The position numbers were made by a program, and so were the translations under genes. This document shows positions 6,985 to 13,648 of a stretch of 13,683 nt of DNA, piece by piece. This stretch comes from Bacteroidales bacterium UBA4073 (GTDB taxonomy: Bacteria > Bacteroidota > Bacteroidia > Bacteroidales > Tenuifilaceae), in NCBI GenBank assembly GCA_002383425.1, contig DFYV01000059.1, positions 1 through 13,683 on the forward strand, given 5' to 3'. The stretch's first letter is position 1. Every line of letters starts with the position of its first letter. A model generated the notes under the pieces. The model saw only the letters and a program-made list of their open reading frames with translations, was not told where the DNA came from and searched no databases.

Positions 6985-7531
6985 GTTAAAGGTTAAAAGT
7001 TAAAGGTTAAAAGTTAAAGGTTAAAGGTTCAGGGTTCAAGGTTCAAAATTACGAATTACGAATTACGAATTACGAATTAAAGATTCCTTTTTCCGAACAA
7101 CGAACAACGAAAAAAACGAGTTAAAAGTTAAAAGTTAAAAGTTAAAAGTTAAAGGTTAAAGGTTCAAGGTTCAAGGTTCGAGGTTCAAGGTTCGAGGTTC
7201 AAAATTACGAATTACGAATTACGAATTACGAATTACGAATTAAAGATTCCTTTTTTCCGAACAACGAACAACGAAAAAAACGAGTTAAAAGTTAAAAGTT
7301 AAAGGTTAAAGGTTCAAGGTTCAAGGTTCGAGGTTCAAGGTTCGAGGTTCGAGGTTCAAGGTTCAAGATTCAAGATTTCGAGGCTATGTTTTACTATCAA
7401 CCATCAACTATTATTCCGAACAACGAACAACGAACAACGAACAACCATCAACCATCAATCATCAACCATCAACTTTTTCTCCGAACAACGAACAACGAAC
7501 AACCATCAACCATCAACCGTCAACCATCAAC
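6985..7531. repeat. Heptad-repeat mosaic, right block
   Basis: About 550 bp made almost wholly of 7-bp tandem words: GTTAAAA/GTTAAAG, GTTCAAG/GTTCGAG, ATTACGA, ACAACGA, GAACAAC and CATCAAC. There is a higher-order pattern. The series GTTAAA(A/G)n, GTTC(A/G)AGn, (ATTACGA)4-5, ATTAAAGATTCC, T-run, (ACAACGA)2, AAAAAAC occurs at 6985-7117, again at 7118-7281, and in part at 7282-7381. A different series, (GAACAAC)n(CATCAAC)n, occurs at 7418-7473 and 7483-7531. A frame can be opened through 7386-7589, but it translates only the repeat. The block fills the space between ruvC and the S41 gene, ending 8 nt before the S41 stop codon. Confidence 0.9.
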
Positions 7532-7539
7532 TATTCCAA

Positions 7540-8796
7540 TTACCAGGCGCCAATTTCTTCGTACAAACCATAGCCCGTTACCGGATTAGCCTTAATGTGT
7601 TGTTTCAATGAAAGTTTTATACCAACGCCAAGGTAATTGAGCGCACTATGCAAGCTGCTTTCGTCAACATCGCCAAAAGGGGTGAGTACATCATCGTCGG
7701 CTTCAATATCTACAGGAATCCCATCAAAGTAATCGCCTTGATTGTTAGCGTTACGAATGCTAAAGCAAACAGGCACTATAAGCCAGTCGATGCTGGGATC
7801 TGTAAATTCAAAGGAGTACATACCAACAGGTTTCCCGTGAGTTTTGCTACCAACAAGTATAACATCCATGTATGGTTTTAGCGCATTAATTACCAGCTCG
7901 CTTGCCGATGCCGTGCTACTGGTAGTAATAAAAACGACTTGAGGTATTACAATCGAACTGTTATTATATTTAAAATAAATTGTAGTGTCATCGTCAGTAT
8001 GTTTATTGTTATGAACATAATTCCCAAAAATTGTTGAGTCGGAGTCATTTACCTTGTAAAGTAAACTGCCCAGTAATTGTGAACCACTAACTAATCCTCC
8101 ACCATTATAGCGCAGATCGCAAATCAGCTCATTAACACCTTCACTTTTGAATTCTTGAAAGAGTGCTTCAAGTTCTTGCGCGGTTTTTTCCACAAATCCC
8201 TGTAGTACAAAGTAACCCACCTTTTTGCCATTGAAGGTGTAAATACTATCCATGAGAACAGTGTTCATTTCAATTTCAGCTTTGCTAAATGTATGCTGAA
8301 CGGTTTGTCCTGAAGGTGATTTAAAGATGAATGTTTTGGTAACGCCAATCTCAGTAACTCCAATGAGCGAATTGTAGTTATCGGGAGTAGGGGTTTGCCC
8401 GTCGATACTAACAATTTCCCATCCCCTGCCTATTCCATTGGCATAAAGGGGCGATGATTTAAACACAAAGGTGATGATAAGCTTACCATCGTCTGTAAAA
8501 GCCGCCCCGAAACCAAAACCGATATAGGCGGCTTGCTCGTAGTATGCTTCATGTTCCTGTTTAGTTGTAACGTAACTCCAGCGGTCGGGTGGGTCAAATC
8601 GTATGGCTTTTACCAGCGCAACAGGATCGGCGTAGCTATTTGGATCAATAGCCGGAAGTTTTTCGTACCAGTAATACCAGTCCTTCATGAGGTTGTAAAC
8701 CTCTTTGTTTACATCTACCTTTAATTCAGCCTCGTCGTTACACGAGGTAAATGCTATTAATACTATTAGTAGAGTTAGAAGTTTAAAGCGGGTCAT
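7540..8796 (-). CDS. S41 (C-terminal processing) family protease lipoprotein
   Basis: A 418-residue exported serine protease. The N-terminus is a lipoprotein signal ending in 'IAFTSC' (Cys19), so the enzyme is probably lipid-anchored outside the inner membrane. A PDZ-like region lies at about 90-175 ('IGFGFGAAF', 'SSPLYANGIGRGWEIVSIDG'). The S41 catalytic domain follows: 'LICDLRYNGGGLVSG' (225-238), Ser297 in 'TSSTASASELVINAL', and Lys322 in 'GSKTHGKPVG'. The 25-residue Ser-Lys spacing equals that of E. coli Tsp, so the Ser/Lys dyad is intact. Substrates are unknown; Bacteroidota have many such lipoproteins. Its start overlaps the end of the EamA gene by 14 nt, showing tight cotranscription. 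The heptad mosaic begins right after its stop codon. Confidence 0.88.
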   Translation of the reverse strand: MTRFKLLTLLIVLIAFTSCNDEAELKVDVNKEVYNLMKDWYYWYEKLPAIDPNSYADPVALVKAIRFDPPDRWSYVTTKQEHEAYYEQAAYIGFGFGAAFTDDGKLIITFVFKSSPLYANGIGRGWEIVSIDGQTPTPDNYNSLIGVTEIGVTKTFIFKSPSGQTVQHTFSKAEIEMNTVLMDSIYTFNGKKVGYFVLQGFVEKTAQELEALFQEFKSEGVNELICDLRYNGGGLVSGSQLLGSLLYKVNDSDSTIFGNYVHNNKHTDDDTTIYFKYNNSSIVIPQVVFITTSSTASASELVINALKPYMDVILVGSKTHGKPVGMYSFEFTDPSIDWLIVPVCFSIRNANNQGDYFDGIPVDIEADDDVLTPFGDVDESSLHSALNYLGVGIKLSLKQHIKANPVTGYGLYEEIGAW

Positions 8797-9694
8797 TTTT
8801 TACTTCATTTTTAGTGAATAATTGCTGAAACATTATAGCTCCTACTATAAGTAAAAGCCCTGCAATAGTAGTCCAAACAATTTTTTCGTGAAGAACAAGG
8901 TTTACGAATACTAAAGCAATGAACGGTACAAGATACGAAAAATTACTTAACCGGGCTGTGTTTGTGGCGCTGTTCAGCGCTTTGAGCCAAAGAACAAAGG
9001 TTATGCCCATTTCAAATGCTCCAATATAAGCTGATGCAGCAATACCCTTAATGTTGATAATGGGTAAATTACCAGTCATAGCCATTAATATAAAAGTAAA
9101 GGCAGTTGCCATGGCAAAGCTGATGAAAAGTTTGACCTCCTCGTTGCGATTTTTATCGTACATGTTTACAATCCAGAATGCAGCCCAAATCACTGAGCTT
9201 ACCACTGCCAGTATAACGCCTAACGGATTCGATTTGGCAAAAATGTTAATGTTACCCTGCGACGATATTAATGCAACACCTACCAGGCTAATTATCAAGG
9301 CTATAACATCGGTAAAATGCAATGGATGCTTTAGCAGCAGGGCTGCCATGACCACCAAAACTATAGGCCAAATGTAGTTTAGGGGTTGAGCAACTTGAGC
9401 TGGTAAAAGGCTATAAGCTTTAAAAAGCACGAGGTAGTAGAGAAATGGGTTAAGCAGCGATTCGGCAAGCGAGAGTAAAATATCCTTTTTACCGGAGAAT
9501 TTCAGCAGGTTCAATTTTCTTTGAAAAGCTAATATCGTAAACAATATAGCTGTTGACGAAAGCGATGACCAAAAAAGCAGCTGAATAGGGTCTATGTACC
9601 TTAGCCCAATTTTAAAAGCAGTAGCCGAAGTGCCCCAGAAAAGCACTACGAAAAGGGCATAGAAGTAGGCACGGCTTTGGCTTTTTTCCTTCAT
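8783..9694 (-). CDS. EamA-family (DMT superfamily) transporter
   Basis: A 303-residue inner-membrane protein with about ten hydrophobic segments in two EamA repeats: roughly residues 8-140, with 'ALFVVLFWGTSATAFKIGLRYIDP' at its start, and about 155-292, with 'VVSSVIWAAFWIVN' and 'GAFEMGITFVLWLKALNSA'. Family members export or import amino acids, nucleotides or other small metabolites; the substrate is not predictable here. It is in an operon: 9 nt after the MIP18-like gene, and its 3' end overlaps the S41 gene. A role in Fe-S biogenesis is not implied by this placement alone. Confidence 0.88.
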   Translation of the reverse strand: MKEKSQSRAYFYALFVVLFWGTSATAFKIGLRYIDPIQLLFWSSLSSTAILFTILAFQRKLNLLKFSGKKDILLSLAESLLNPFLYYLVLFKAYSLLPAQVAQPLNYIWPIVLVVMAALLLKHPLHFTDVIALIISLVGVALISSQGNINIFAKSNPLGVILAVVSSVIWAAFWIVNMYDKNRNEEVKLFISFAMATAFTFILMAMTGNLPIINIKGIAASAYIGAFEMGITFVLWLKALNSATNTARLSNFSYLVPFIALVFVNLVLHEKIVWTTIAGLLLIVGAIMFQQLFTKNEVKNDPL

Positions 9695-9703
9695 GGGTAA
9701 AGG

Positions 9704-10018
9704 TTATAGAAAGCCAAGTTCCAGCATTGCCTCATCGCTCATGCGGCTTTTATCCCAGGGTGGGTCAAAGGTTAAGCTAACTTCCGCGTTGGTTACGCCT
9801 TCAATTTGGGCAATCTTCTCCTGAACCTCCTCAACCACTTGATCGGCAAGGGGGCAGTTTGGTGCCGTGAGGGTCATTGTAATGGTAACCTTGCGGTTAC
9901 TGTCAACATCAACTTCATAGATTAATCCTAGATCGTAGATGTTAACAGGTATTTCGGGGTCGTAGATGCCTTTAAGCGTTTTTACAATATCGGTTTGAAT
10001 TTCCAGCTCGTCGCGCAT
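9704..10018 (-). CDS. MIP18/DUF59 family Fe-S assembly protein (SufT/PaaD-like)
   Basis: A 104-residue single-domain protein of the MIP18 (DUF59) family, which helps mature iron-sulfur proteins. The hallmark 'IYDPEIPVNIYDLGLIYEV' (18-36) is complete, and the conserved reactive cysteine is present in 'TAPNCPLADQ' (Cys55). The C-terminus 'LTFDPPWDKSRMSDEAMLELGF' matches the SUF-associated members. It lies 39 nt downstream of sufE on the same strand, which supports a part in the SUF pathway. The other suf genes (sufBCDS) are not in the window. The family is secure; calling it sufT itself would be a step too far. Confidence 0.9.
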   Translation of the reverse strand: MRDELEIQTDIVKTLKGIYDPEIPVNIYDLGLIYEVDVDSNRKVTITMTLTAPNCPLADQVVEEVQEKIAQIEGVTNAEVSLTFDPPWDKSRMSDEAMLELGFL

Positions 10019-10057
10019 AGCACTTTTTTTAAAGTAACAGCTAAGGTTATTTAAGGT

Positions 10058-10489
10058 TTAGCTTGCCCCTTCAATTTTTGCCTTGAAGGCAAGGGCGTAC
10101 ATACGCATTTGCTTAATCATGGCAACAAGCCCATTGCTGCGGGTAGGGGAAAGATTCTCTTTTAAACCTATTTTGTCGATGAAGTAAAGGTCGGCGTTAA
10201 GTATCTCATCGGGAGTATGGCCCGATAGAACCTTAATTAGCAGTGCAATTATTCCTTTTGTAATTATTGCATCGCTATCGGCAGTAAAATAAATAATACC
10301 GTCGTGCAATTCGGCATCAAGCCAAACCTTGCTTTGGCAGCCTTGTATAAGATATTGTTCGGTTCGTTTACGTTCATCAATGGGTGGTAAATCCTTGCCA
10401 TACTCAATAAGCTGCTGGTAGCGGTCCATCCAGTCGTCGAACACGCTGAACTCATCCACAATGGTGTTTTGAACCTCGTTGATTGTCAT
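10058..10489 (-). CDS. sufE: SufE family cysteine-desulfurase activator
   Basis: A cytoplasmic sulfur-acceptor protein of 143 residues from the chosen ATG. SufE takes the persulfide from the SufS cysteine desulfurase and passes it to the SufBCD scaffold. The acceptor cysteine lies in 'YLIQGCQSKVW' (Cys51 from this start), and downstream motifs such as 'FTADSDAIITKGIIALLIKVL' and 'LSPTRSNGL' are typical. A TTG five codons upstream would extend the frame to 10504, but it falls in the exact -7 box at 10502-10509, so the ATG is preferred. It is the first gene of a leftward unit with the MIP18-like, EamA and S41 genes. Confidence 0.93.
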   Translation of the reverse strand: MTINEVQNTIVDEFSVFDDWMDRYQQLIEYGKDLPPIDERKRTEQYLIQGCQSKVWLDAELHDGIIYFTADSDAIITKGIIALLIKVLSGHTPDEILNADLYFIDKIGLKENLSPTRSNGLVAMIKQMRMYALAFKAKIEGAS

Positions 10490-10501
10490 TTCTTTTTTCA
10501 G

Positions 10502-10509
10502 CAAATATA
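10502..10509 (-). promoter_or_regulatory. -7 box of the sufE operon
   Basis: TATATTTG on the minus strand is an exact TAnnTTTG. TTCG lies 19 bp upstream in place of the ideal TTTG, one mismatch. Transcription would start near 10496, leaving a leader of under 10 nt. The box lies just downstream of the terminator for the preceding gene, a clean unit boundary. Confidence 0.6.
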
Positions 10510-10530
10510 ATTAGATTCCTGTATAGAACG

Positions 10531-10564
10531 AAAAACAGCAAAGCTGCTGATAGATGCTTTGCTG
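10531..10564 (-). terminator. Intrinsic terminator of the SiaC-like gene
   Basis: Read on the minus strand, CAGCAAAGC (10556-10564) pairs perfectly with GCTTTGCTG (10536-10544) across an 11-nt loop, and TTTTT (10531-10535) follows. This is a standard rho-independent terminator, 25 nt past the stop codon of the 10590-10997 gene. Confidence 0.85.
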
Positions 10565-10589
10565 CAATTGGAAGTTTGCTGGAGAATTT

Positions 10590-10997
10590 TTAGTTTATTT
10601 CAATAAGCTCAATGGGCATTCTAAGAGCCAGGCTTAAATCTTTTCCCCATTCCTTCATGTCCAAATCTTCGTTCTCGTAATGGCATATTACCCTAACGGG
10701 TAAGCCATTAAGGTGAATATCTTCAAGGTGTTTCAAAAACTTGCCCAGATGATGTTCCGAACAACCGTTAATAAATGTAAGATAGAACTCTACGGTGATG
10801 GTTTTTGGGGAGTAATTGGCAGCATAGCTTTGCAACCATCGATTAACAGGAGCCAGGAATGATTGTGGATCGCTAGGGATTAGGTTTCCTACCATCATTA
10901 TACGTCCTGAATTTATTTCACATTTAATTTCAGGGGTTTCAGTGGTTGCCGGTATGTACAAATCAGCCAGTTCAGTAATTTTCTCCTCGTTCACCAT
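10590..10997 (-). CDS. SiaC-family (DUF1987) regulatory phosphoprotein
   Basis: A 135-residue cytoplasmic protein of the DUF1987/SiaC family. In Pseudomonas, SiaC binds and activates the diguanylate cyclase SiaD, and its binding is controlled by Thr phosphorylation through the SiaB kinase and SiaA phosphatase. Recognisable parts are 'SGRIMMVGNLIPSDPQSFLAPVNRWL' (30-55), the beta strand 'ITVEFYLTFIN', 'GLPVRVICHYENEDLDMKEWG', and the end 'LRMPIELIEI'. The position that in SiaC reads N-T-S-S is N-G-C-S here (77-80), so the usual phospho-Thr seems replaced by Gly, although Ser80 remains. It stands alone: own -7 box, own terminator, no siaA, siaB or siaD nearby. Family call is good, function is inferred. 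Confidence 0.78.
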   Translation of the reverse strand: MVNEEKITELADLYIPATTETPEIKCEINSGRIMMVGNLIPSDPQSFLAPVNRWLQSYAANYSPKTITVEFYLTFINGCSEHHLGKFLKHLEDIHLNGLPVRVICHYENEDLDMKEWGKDLSLALRMPIELIEIN

Positions 10998-11026
10998 TGC
11001 CTTAAAAAAAGTTAAAATGTATCCGA

Positions 11027-11034
11027 CAAATGTA
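11027..11034 (-). promoter_or_regulatory. -7 box of the SiaC-like gene
   Basis: TACATTTG on the minus strand is an exact TAnnTTTG about 30 bp before the ATG, predicting a leader of about 23 nt. No TTTG was found at the -33 distance. Confidence 0.5.
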
Positions 11035-11063
11035 AGTAAAAGTTTAAAATACTCTGGGGATAT

Positions 11064-11507
11064 TTACTTTTTTGTTTCCTGAACTTTTTGTAGCAGGTAA
11101 TTCTTGAACTCGTAGTTGGATTGGTAAAGGAGCATGACTTTCTTGGGTGGCAGTATTAGGAGCAGTTGCTTGTTGAATTCAGCCAGCAACTCCGCTTCGC
11201 GTTTTTGTGATTCCACATACCGATTGGCATAGTCAACTGCCTCCTTATCGGTTATGTTTTTCATGTTGTGTATAAACTCGTCGGCCAGTTTATGGCGGTT
11301 GTTTATAATTTTAGTTTTTTTATCCCAGTATTCATCGTACAGTGGCCAAAACTTTCTGGCTTCATCCTGGGTAAGCTCCAGTTTTTTGGTCAGGAAAACA
11401 ACTTTCTCGGCTTTAAGGGCCTTATCGGTGTTATCGTTCTGGGCGAAAACCTTAACCCCGGAAGTTATAAGTGATAGAATTAGTAGTATTTGAAAAAACA
11501 GCTTCAT
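11064..11507 (-). CDS. Spy/CpxP-like periplasmic protein
   Basis: A 147-residue exported protein with a signal peptide probably cut after 'KVFA' (residue 22). The mature part is all-helical and highly charged; 'LTKKLELTQDEARKFWPLYDEYWDKK' (39-64) is the LTxxQ-like motif of Spy/CpxP chaperones and of the Bacteroidota proteins encoded next to ECF sigma genes. A second helical hairpin lies at about 88-125. The likely role is a periplasmic chaperone or stress sensor in the envelope. Its ATG overlaps the stop of the preceding gene in ATGA, so the two are translationally coupled. It is last in the sigma-factor cluster. No clear terminator follows before the SiaC-like gene's promoter region. Confidence 0.8.
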   Translation of the reverse strand: MKLFFQILLILSLITSGVKVFAQNDNTDKALKAEKVVFLTKKLELTQDEARKFWPLYDEYWDKKTKIINNRHKLADEFIHNMKNITDKEAVDYANRYVESQKREAELLAEFNKQLLLILPPKKVMLLYQSNYEFKNYLLQKVQETKK

Positions 11508-11941
11508 GGTTTAATTTCTTCCTTTTCGTCGATAATCGTGATACAGTTGTTGCTTCGAACGTACAACCTGTGGGGCATTTCTTTGAAAGATTCTTTTAGG
11601 CTGTCAGTTTTCTTCTTCTGCTCAATGGCTTGGTAAAGGTCAATATCATCGAACTCGTAAATGGTTCGGCTTACAATTTCGACATAGTCGGTTTTTGCAG
11701 TCTTTTTATCAGCTATTAGGGGACGAGCCATATAGTACCCCAGGTAGCTGAGCATGGCCATAAAAGCAAAACCGGCAGCAAATGACAACTGTGAGCGCAA
11801 TGCTATCCATTTCCCCTTGGGGGTGGATTGTGTTTCAGTAGAAGCAATGCGCTCCTGAACCCTTAAAGGTAAGCTATCGAAGTAACCTTCAGGAACCTTA
11901 AAGGGCAATTTCTTGTTGAACTTTTCCTCCAGACTTTTCAT
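11504..11941 (-). CDS. Anti-sigma-like single-span membrane protein
   Basis: A small protein, 145 residues from the chosen ATG. A cytoplasmic N-terminus of about 48 residues contains 'LPFKVPEGYFDSLPLRVQERI', a motif usual in Bacteroidota proteins paired with ECF sigma factors. One membrane span follows ('LSFAAGFAFMAMLSYLGYYMA'), then a charged C-terminal part outside the inner membrane. Position between the sigma gene and a Spy-like gene suggests it binds and restrains the sigma factor, but it has no canonical zinc anti-sigma motif (HxxxCxxC), so this is inference. Start: the frame is open from TTG at 11959, and ATGs stand at 11947 and 11941. AAGGAG lies 7 nt before the 11941 ATG but only 1 nt before the other, which favours 11941. 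Confidence 0.72.
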   Translation of the reverse strand: MKSLEEKFNKKLPFKVPEGYFDSLPLRVQERIASTETQSTPKGKWIALRSQLSFAAGFAFMAMLSYLGYYMARPLIADKKTAKTDYVEIVSRTIYEFDDIDLYQAIEQKKKTDSLKESFKEMPHRLYVRSNNCITIIDEKEEIKP

Positions 11942-11948
11942 ACTCATT

Positions 11949-11954
11949 CTCCTT
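11949..11954 (-). promoter_or_regulatory. Shine-Dalgarno site deciding the anti-sigma-like start
   Basis: AAGGAG on the minus strand, 7 nt before the ATG at 11941. Clear Shine-Dalgarno sites are otherwise rare in this window, so this one is notable as well as useful for choosing the start. Confidence 0.6.
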
Positions 11955-12011
11955 ATCAATGCGCCTTTGCCAATATCTACTAAATCTATGATATGATGTT
12001 TAGGTATAGGT

Positions 12012-12560
12012 TTAATCTTCCTCTAAGAATTTTTCAATTTTTTTCACGGCGTGGTGGAACGAAGCCTTAAGCGCACCAACCGAAGTGCCAAGGATTTTTG
12101 AAATTTCCTCGTACTTCATTTCCTCAAAATACTTCATATTGAAAACAATACGCTGTTTTTCAGGAAGTTTAAGTATGGCTTTTTGTAGTTTCAGCTGGGT
12201 TTTATCGCCATCGATGAATGGGTCGCCCTCCATGGTTCGCATCAGCTGTTGTTCCACATCAACAATCGGAAGTAAAAGTTTGGTACGTTTTTTTTTTAAA
12301 AAGGTTAATGCTTCGTTGGTGGCAATGCGGTACAGCCACGTAAAAAGCTGTGAATCTTCCCGAAAGTTTTCCAATCCGCCCCATACCTTAAGGAAGGTGT
12401 TCTGAATTACATCGTCGGCATCGTCGTGGCTTATAACAATTTTACGGATTTGCCAGTAAAGTCGTTCCTGGTACTTTTTAACCAGCAAGTTAAAGGCGTA
12501 ATGTTTGGTTTCGGGGTTTCGAAACATTACGAGTAACTCGCTATCGGTATGGTTATTCAT
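12012..12560 (-). CDS. ECF-type RNA polymerase sigma factor
   Basis: A 182-residue sigma-70 family protein with only regions 2 and 4. Region 2 (about 24-92) includes 'DDADDVIQNTFLKVWGGLENF' and 'QLFTWLYRIATNEALTFLKKK' for core binding and -10 recognition. Region 4 (about 125-178) carries the helix-turn-helix 'YEEISKILGTSVGALKASFHHAVKKI' for -35 contact. It probably directs an envelope-stress type regulon, given the anti-sigma-like and Spy-like genes that follow on the same strand. Its start is only 16 nt after the transketolase stop, so it is either cotranscribed with that gene or driven from a promoter inside it. A 70-nt gap separates it from the next gene. Confidence 0.93.
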   Translation of the reverse strand: MNNHTDSELLVMFRNPETKHYAFNLLVKKYQERLYWQIRKIVISHDDADDVIQNTFLKVWGGLENFREDSQLFTWLYRIATNEALTFLKKKRTKLLLPIVDVEQQLMRTMEGDPFIDGDKTQLKLQKAILKLPEKQRIVFNMKYFEEMKYEEISKILGTSVGALKASFHHAVKKIEKFLEED

Positions 12561-12576
12561 CCGTAAAATGTTTACT

Positions 12577-13527
12577 TTACTTGCGGGCTATAGCTTTTAG
12601 AGCTGCATTCACAATATTTGGGGTATCGAGGCCGTACTTTACCAAAAGCTCTTCAGGTTTTCCGCTTTCGCCAAAGGTATCGTTTACTGCAATCATTTCG
12701 ATTGGGGCTGGCAGTTTGCGGACTAAGAGCTGTGCGATGCTATCGCCAAGGCCTCCGTTCATCATATGTTCTTCGGCGGTAACAACACTACGGGTTTTGG
12801 CAACCGATTTAAGAACTGCCTCCTCGTCGAGGGGTTTGATGGTGTGGATGTTAATTACTTCGGCCGATATCCCTTTCTGTTCGAGTAAATCGGCCGCTTC
12901 GAGAGCTTTCCAAACCATGTGTCCGGTGGCAAATATGGTAACCTGATTCCCTTCAACCAGGTGTTGAGCTTTGCCTATTTCGAATTTCTGGTCAACAGGG
13001 GTGAAATTGGGTACGGCTGGACGACCAAAACGTAAGTAAACCGGACCTACATGTTCAGCAACAGCCAATGTTGCTGCTCTGGTTTGATTATAATCGCAAG
13101 GGACAATTACGGTCATATTGGGAAGCATCTTCATTAATCCAATATCCTCAAGCATTTGATGGGTAGCACCATCTTCGCCCAGGGTTAGCCCGGCATGCGA
13201 GGCACATATTTTAACGTTTTTATTGGAATAGGCTACCACCTGACGAACTTGATCGTAAACCCTTCCGGTTGCAAAAACTGCAAAGGTACCGGCAAATGGG
13301 ATTTTACCACCGATGGTTAAACCTGCAGCCAATCCAATCATGTTTGCCTCGGCTATGCCTACCTGAAAGAAACGATCGGGATTTTCGTTGATAAAGGCAT
13401 CCATTTTCAATGAACCAACAAGGTCGGCACAGAGCGCTACTACGTTTGGGTTTGAACGACCAAGTTCATGAAGTCCAGCGCCAAATCCCGAGCGGGTATC
13501 TTTATTTCCGGTTGAAATATATTTCAT
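12577..13527 (-). CDS. Transketolase, C-terminal subunit (split type)
   Basis: A 316-residue protein covering only the pyrimidine-binding and C-terminal domains of transketolase, the pentose-phosphate enzyme that moves two-carbon units using thiamine diphosphate. 'KDTRSGFGAGLHELG' opens the pyrimidine domain, 'FFQVGIAEANMIGLAAGL' carries the cofactor-activating Glu (Glu60 from this start), and 'HAGLTLGEDGATHQMLEDI' and 'PVYLRFGRPAVP' follow. The C-terminal domain begins near 'VTIFATGHMVWKA'. Split transketolases are common in Bacteroidota and archaea; the partner gene for the N-terminal, diphosphate-binding half should lie nearby but is not within the 156 bases left in the window. The frame is open from an ATG at 13566, but relatives start close to the 'KDTRSGFG' motif, so 13527 is preferred. 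Confidence 0.88.
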   Translation of the reverse strand: MKYISTGNKDTRSGFGAGLHELGRSNPNVVALCADLVGSLKMDAFINENPDRFFQVGIAEANMIGLAAGLTIGGKIPFAGTFAVFATGRVYDQVRQVVAYSNKNVKICASHAGLTLGEDGATHQMLEDIGLMKMLPNMTVIVPCDYNQTRAATLAVAEHVGPVYLRFGRPAVPNFTPVDQKFEIGKAQHLVEGNQVTIFATGHMVWKALEAADLLEQKGISAEVINIHTIKPLDEEAVLKSVAKTRSVVTAEEHMMNGGLGDSIAQLLVRKLPAPIEMIAVNDTFGESGKPEELLVKYGLDTPNIVNAALKAIARK

Positions 13528-13648
13528 GGGTTTATAATTTATTAATTGTCCGCTGGAATTCGCCATGTAATTATGCCGGGGTGTTTTGATCCTATCATGG
13601 CTTGTTTCATCACGTTTACTGGTTTTAGTGTTTTTACTATAGATTGAT

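Noticed and set aside
6985..7531. CRISPR array
   Set aside because: No direct repeats of 25-40 bp separated by unique spacers, and no cas genes; the pattern is tandem heptads.
7386..7589. 67-residue plus-strand frame through the right repeat block
   Set aside because: It translates only CATCAAC and GAACAAC heptads into a repetitive peptide; length-7 repeats open frames by chance.
12581..12946. 121-residue plus-strand frame
   Set aside because: It is antisense to the transketolase gene, whose conserved motifs are in the other strand; the peptide resembles no family I know.
13528..13566. 13-residue N-terminal extension of transketolase from the ATG at 13566
   Set aside because: Not excluded, but relatives begin close to the KDTRSGFG motif and the extra residues look unconserved in type.
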